Shown here: positions 63,672 through 64,000 of the stretch, piece after piece
Layout: each line of letters starts with the position of its first letter
Position numbering within the stretch: the stretch's first letter is position 1
NCBI RefSeq assembly: GCF_003574675.1
Contig: NZ_QOAZ01000007.1
Span: forward strand, 1 to 64,000
Direction of reading: 5' to 3'
Length of the DNA: 64,000 bases
From: Azohydromonas sediminis
GTDB taxonomy: Bacteria; Pseudomonadota; Gammaproteobacteria; Burkholderiales; Burkholderiaceae_C
Made by a program: the position numbers and the translations under genes
The notes under the pieces: generated by a model
The model's database searches: none
Told to the model about the DNA's origin: nothing
What the model saw: only the letters and a program-made list of their open reading frames with translations

Positions 63672-64000
63672 ATCGGCTTCTCCCGCCGCGTTTCGAGGTA
63701 CGACTTGATCGACCACATCGCCTCCTGACTCAAGATGCCCTCGAAAGGCGGCATGTAGACCGCACCGTTGCGGGCCACGCCGCGGCGCACCCTGCCGAGG
63801 TAGAAGTCGTCCATCTCCTTCACGCACGCGGCCTTGCGCTTGTCGTCGCGCAGTGTCGCGCAGTCGCCATCGAGCTTGCGCAGGTCCGGTGCAATGCCGC
63901 CCGAGACCGCCTCGAGACCGTGGCAGCGCGCGCAGTTCTGGTTGTACGCCGAACTGCCGATGCGCACCGCCACCGCATTGTTGCGGTAGGGGTTCTCGGT
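63668..64000 (-). CDS. PedF-like cytochrome c550, 5' end beyond the window
   Basis: The frame is open to the right edge (TENPYRNNAVAVRIG...), so the true start and signal peptide are missing. It has a single haem site CARCH, a likely distal Met in YMPPF, and a conserved CATLRDDKRKAACVKEMDDFYLGRVRRG segment with a second Cys pair typical of the PedF/c550 family. These cytochromes accept electrons from PQQ-dependent alcohol dehydrogenases. An in-frame GTG at 63973 is internal. Confidence 0.85.
   Translation of the reverse strand, partial: TENPYRNNAVAVRIGSSAYNQNCARCHGLEAVSGGIAPDLRKLDGDCATLRDDKRKAACVKEMDDFYLGRVRRGVARNGAVYMPPFEGILSQEAMWSIKSYLETRREKPI

Overview
The window is very GC-rich, densely packed bacterial DNA that carries one arm of a purple-bacterial photosynthesis gene cluster. 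The gene set and order (bchFNBHLM-lhaA-puhABC-acsF-puhE on one strand, aerR-ppsR-bchG-bchP-tspO-bchIDO on the other) resemble Rubrivivax and related Burkholderiales. The small Trp-rich protein and the c8-type cytochrome also fit a photosynthetic betaproteobacterium. This assignment comes from gene content and protein motifs, not from a database search. The puf operon (reaction centre L/M, LH1) and the crt genes are not here, so the other half of the cluster must lie elsewhere.

Layout. 1-2000: an unidentified short frame, tRNA-Val(CAC) with a terminator, dnaQ and lgt. 2109-4618: ilvD, a small Trp-rich membrane protein and a soluble cytochrome c. 4726-18030 (minus): a nearly gapless run aerR, ppsR, bchG, a PucC-like transporter, bchP, tspO, a small membrane protein, bchI, bchD, bchO and the copper ATPase copA. 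18031-18294: the divergent control region. 18295-32570 (plus): bchF, N, B, H, L, M, lhaA, puhA, B, C, acsF, puhE, followed by an acyl-CoA ligase. 34303-48463: signalling genes: three methyl-accepting chemotaxis proteins, two c-di-GMP proteins, a lone lipoprotein binding protein, and aroC. 48517-55743: a hydantoinase/oxoprolinase, a MarR-type regulator and a complete TRAP transporter. 55875-58373: an orphan GspE/PilB-type ATPase. 58389-62670 (minus): a tungsten aldehyde oxidoreductase operon (AorA, B, C, a MoaD-like protein and an unknown). 62826-64000 (minus): a PQQ-dehydrogenase-associated binding protein and a PedF-like cytochrome c that runs off the window.

How the genes work together. The plus arm makes bacteriochlorophyllide from protoporphyrin IX (BchH with BchI/BchD, BchM, AcsF, BchLNB, BchF) and assembles the reaction centre and LH1 (LhaA, PuhA/B/C/E). 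The minus arm adds and reduces the tail (BchG, BchP) and supplies the regulators PpsR and AerR. Both arms appear to fire from back-to-back promoters whose -35 boxes lie inside a set of PpsR-like half-sites (18176-18255), which is the most instructive regulatory structure seen here. Other notable points are two candidate translation starts for AerR, a copper ATPase overlapping bchO, a possible binding-protein-controlled c-di-GMP switch (36928-45290), a hairpin placed between the AorB and AorC genes, and candidate sigma-28 promoters ahead of all three chemoreceptors.
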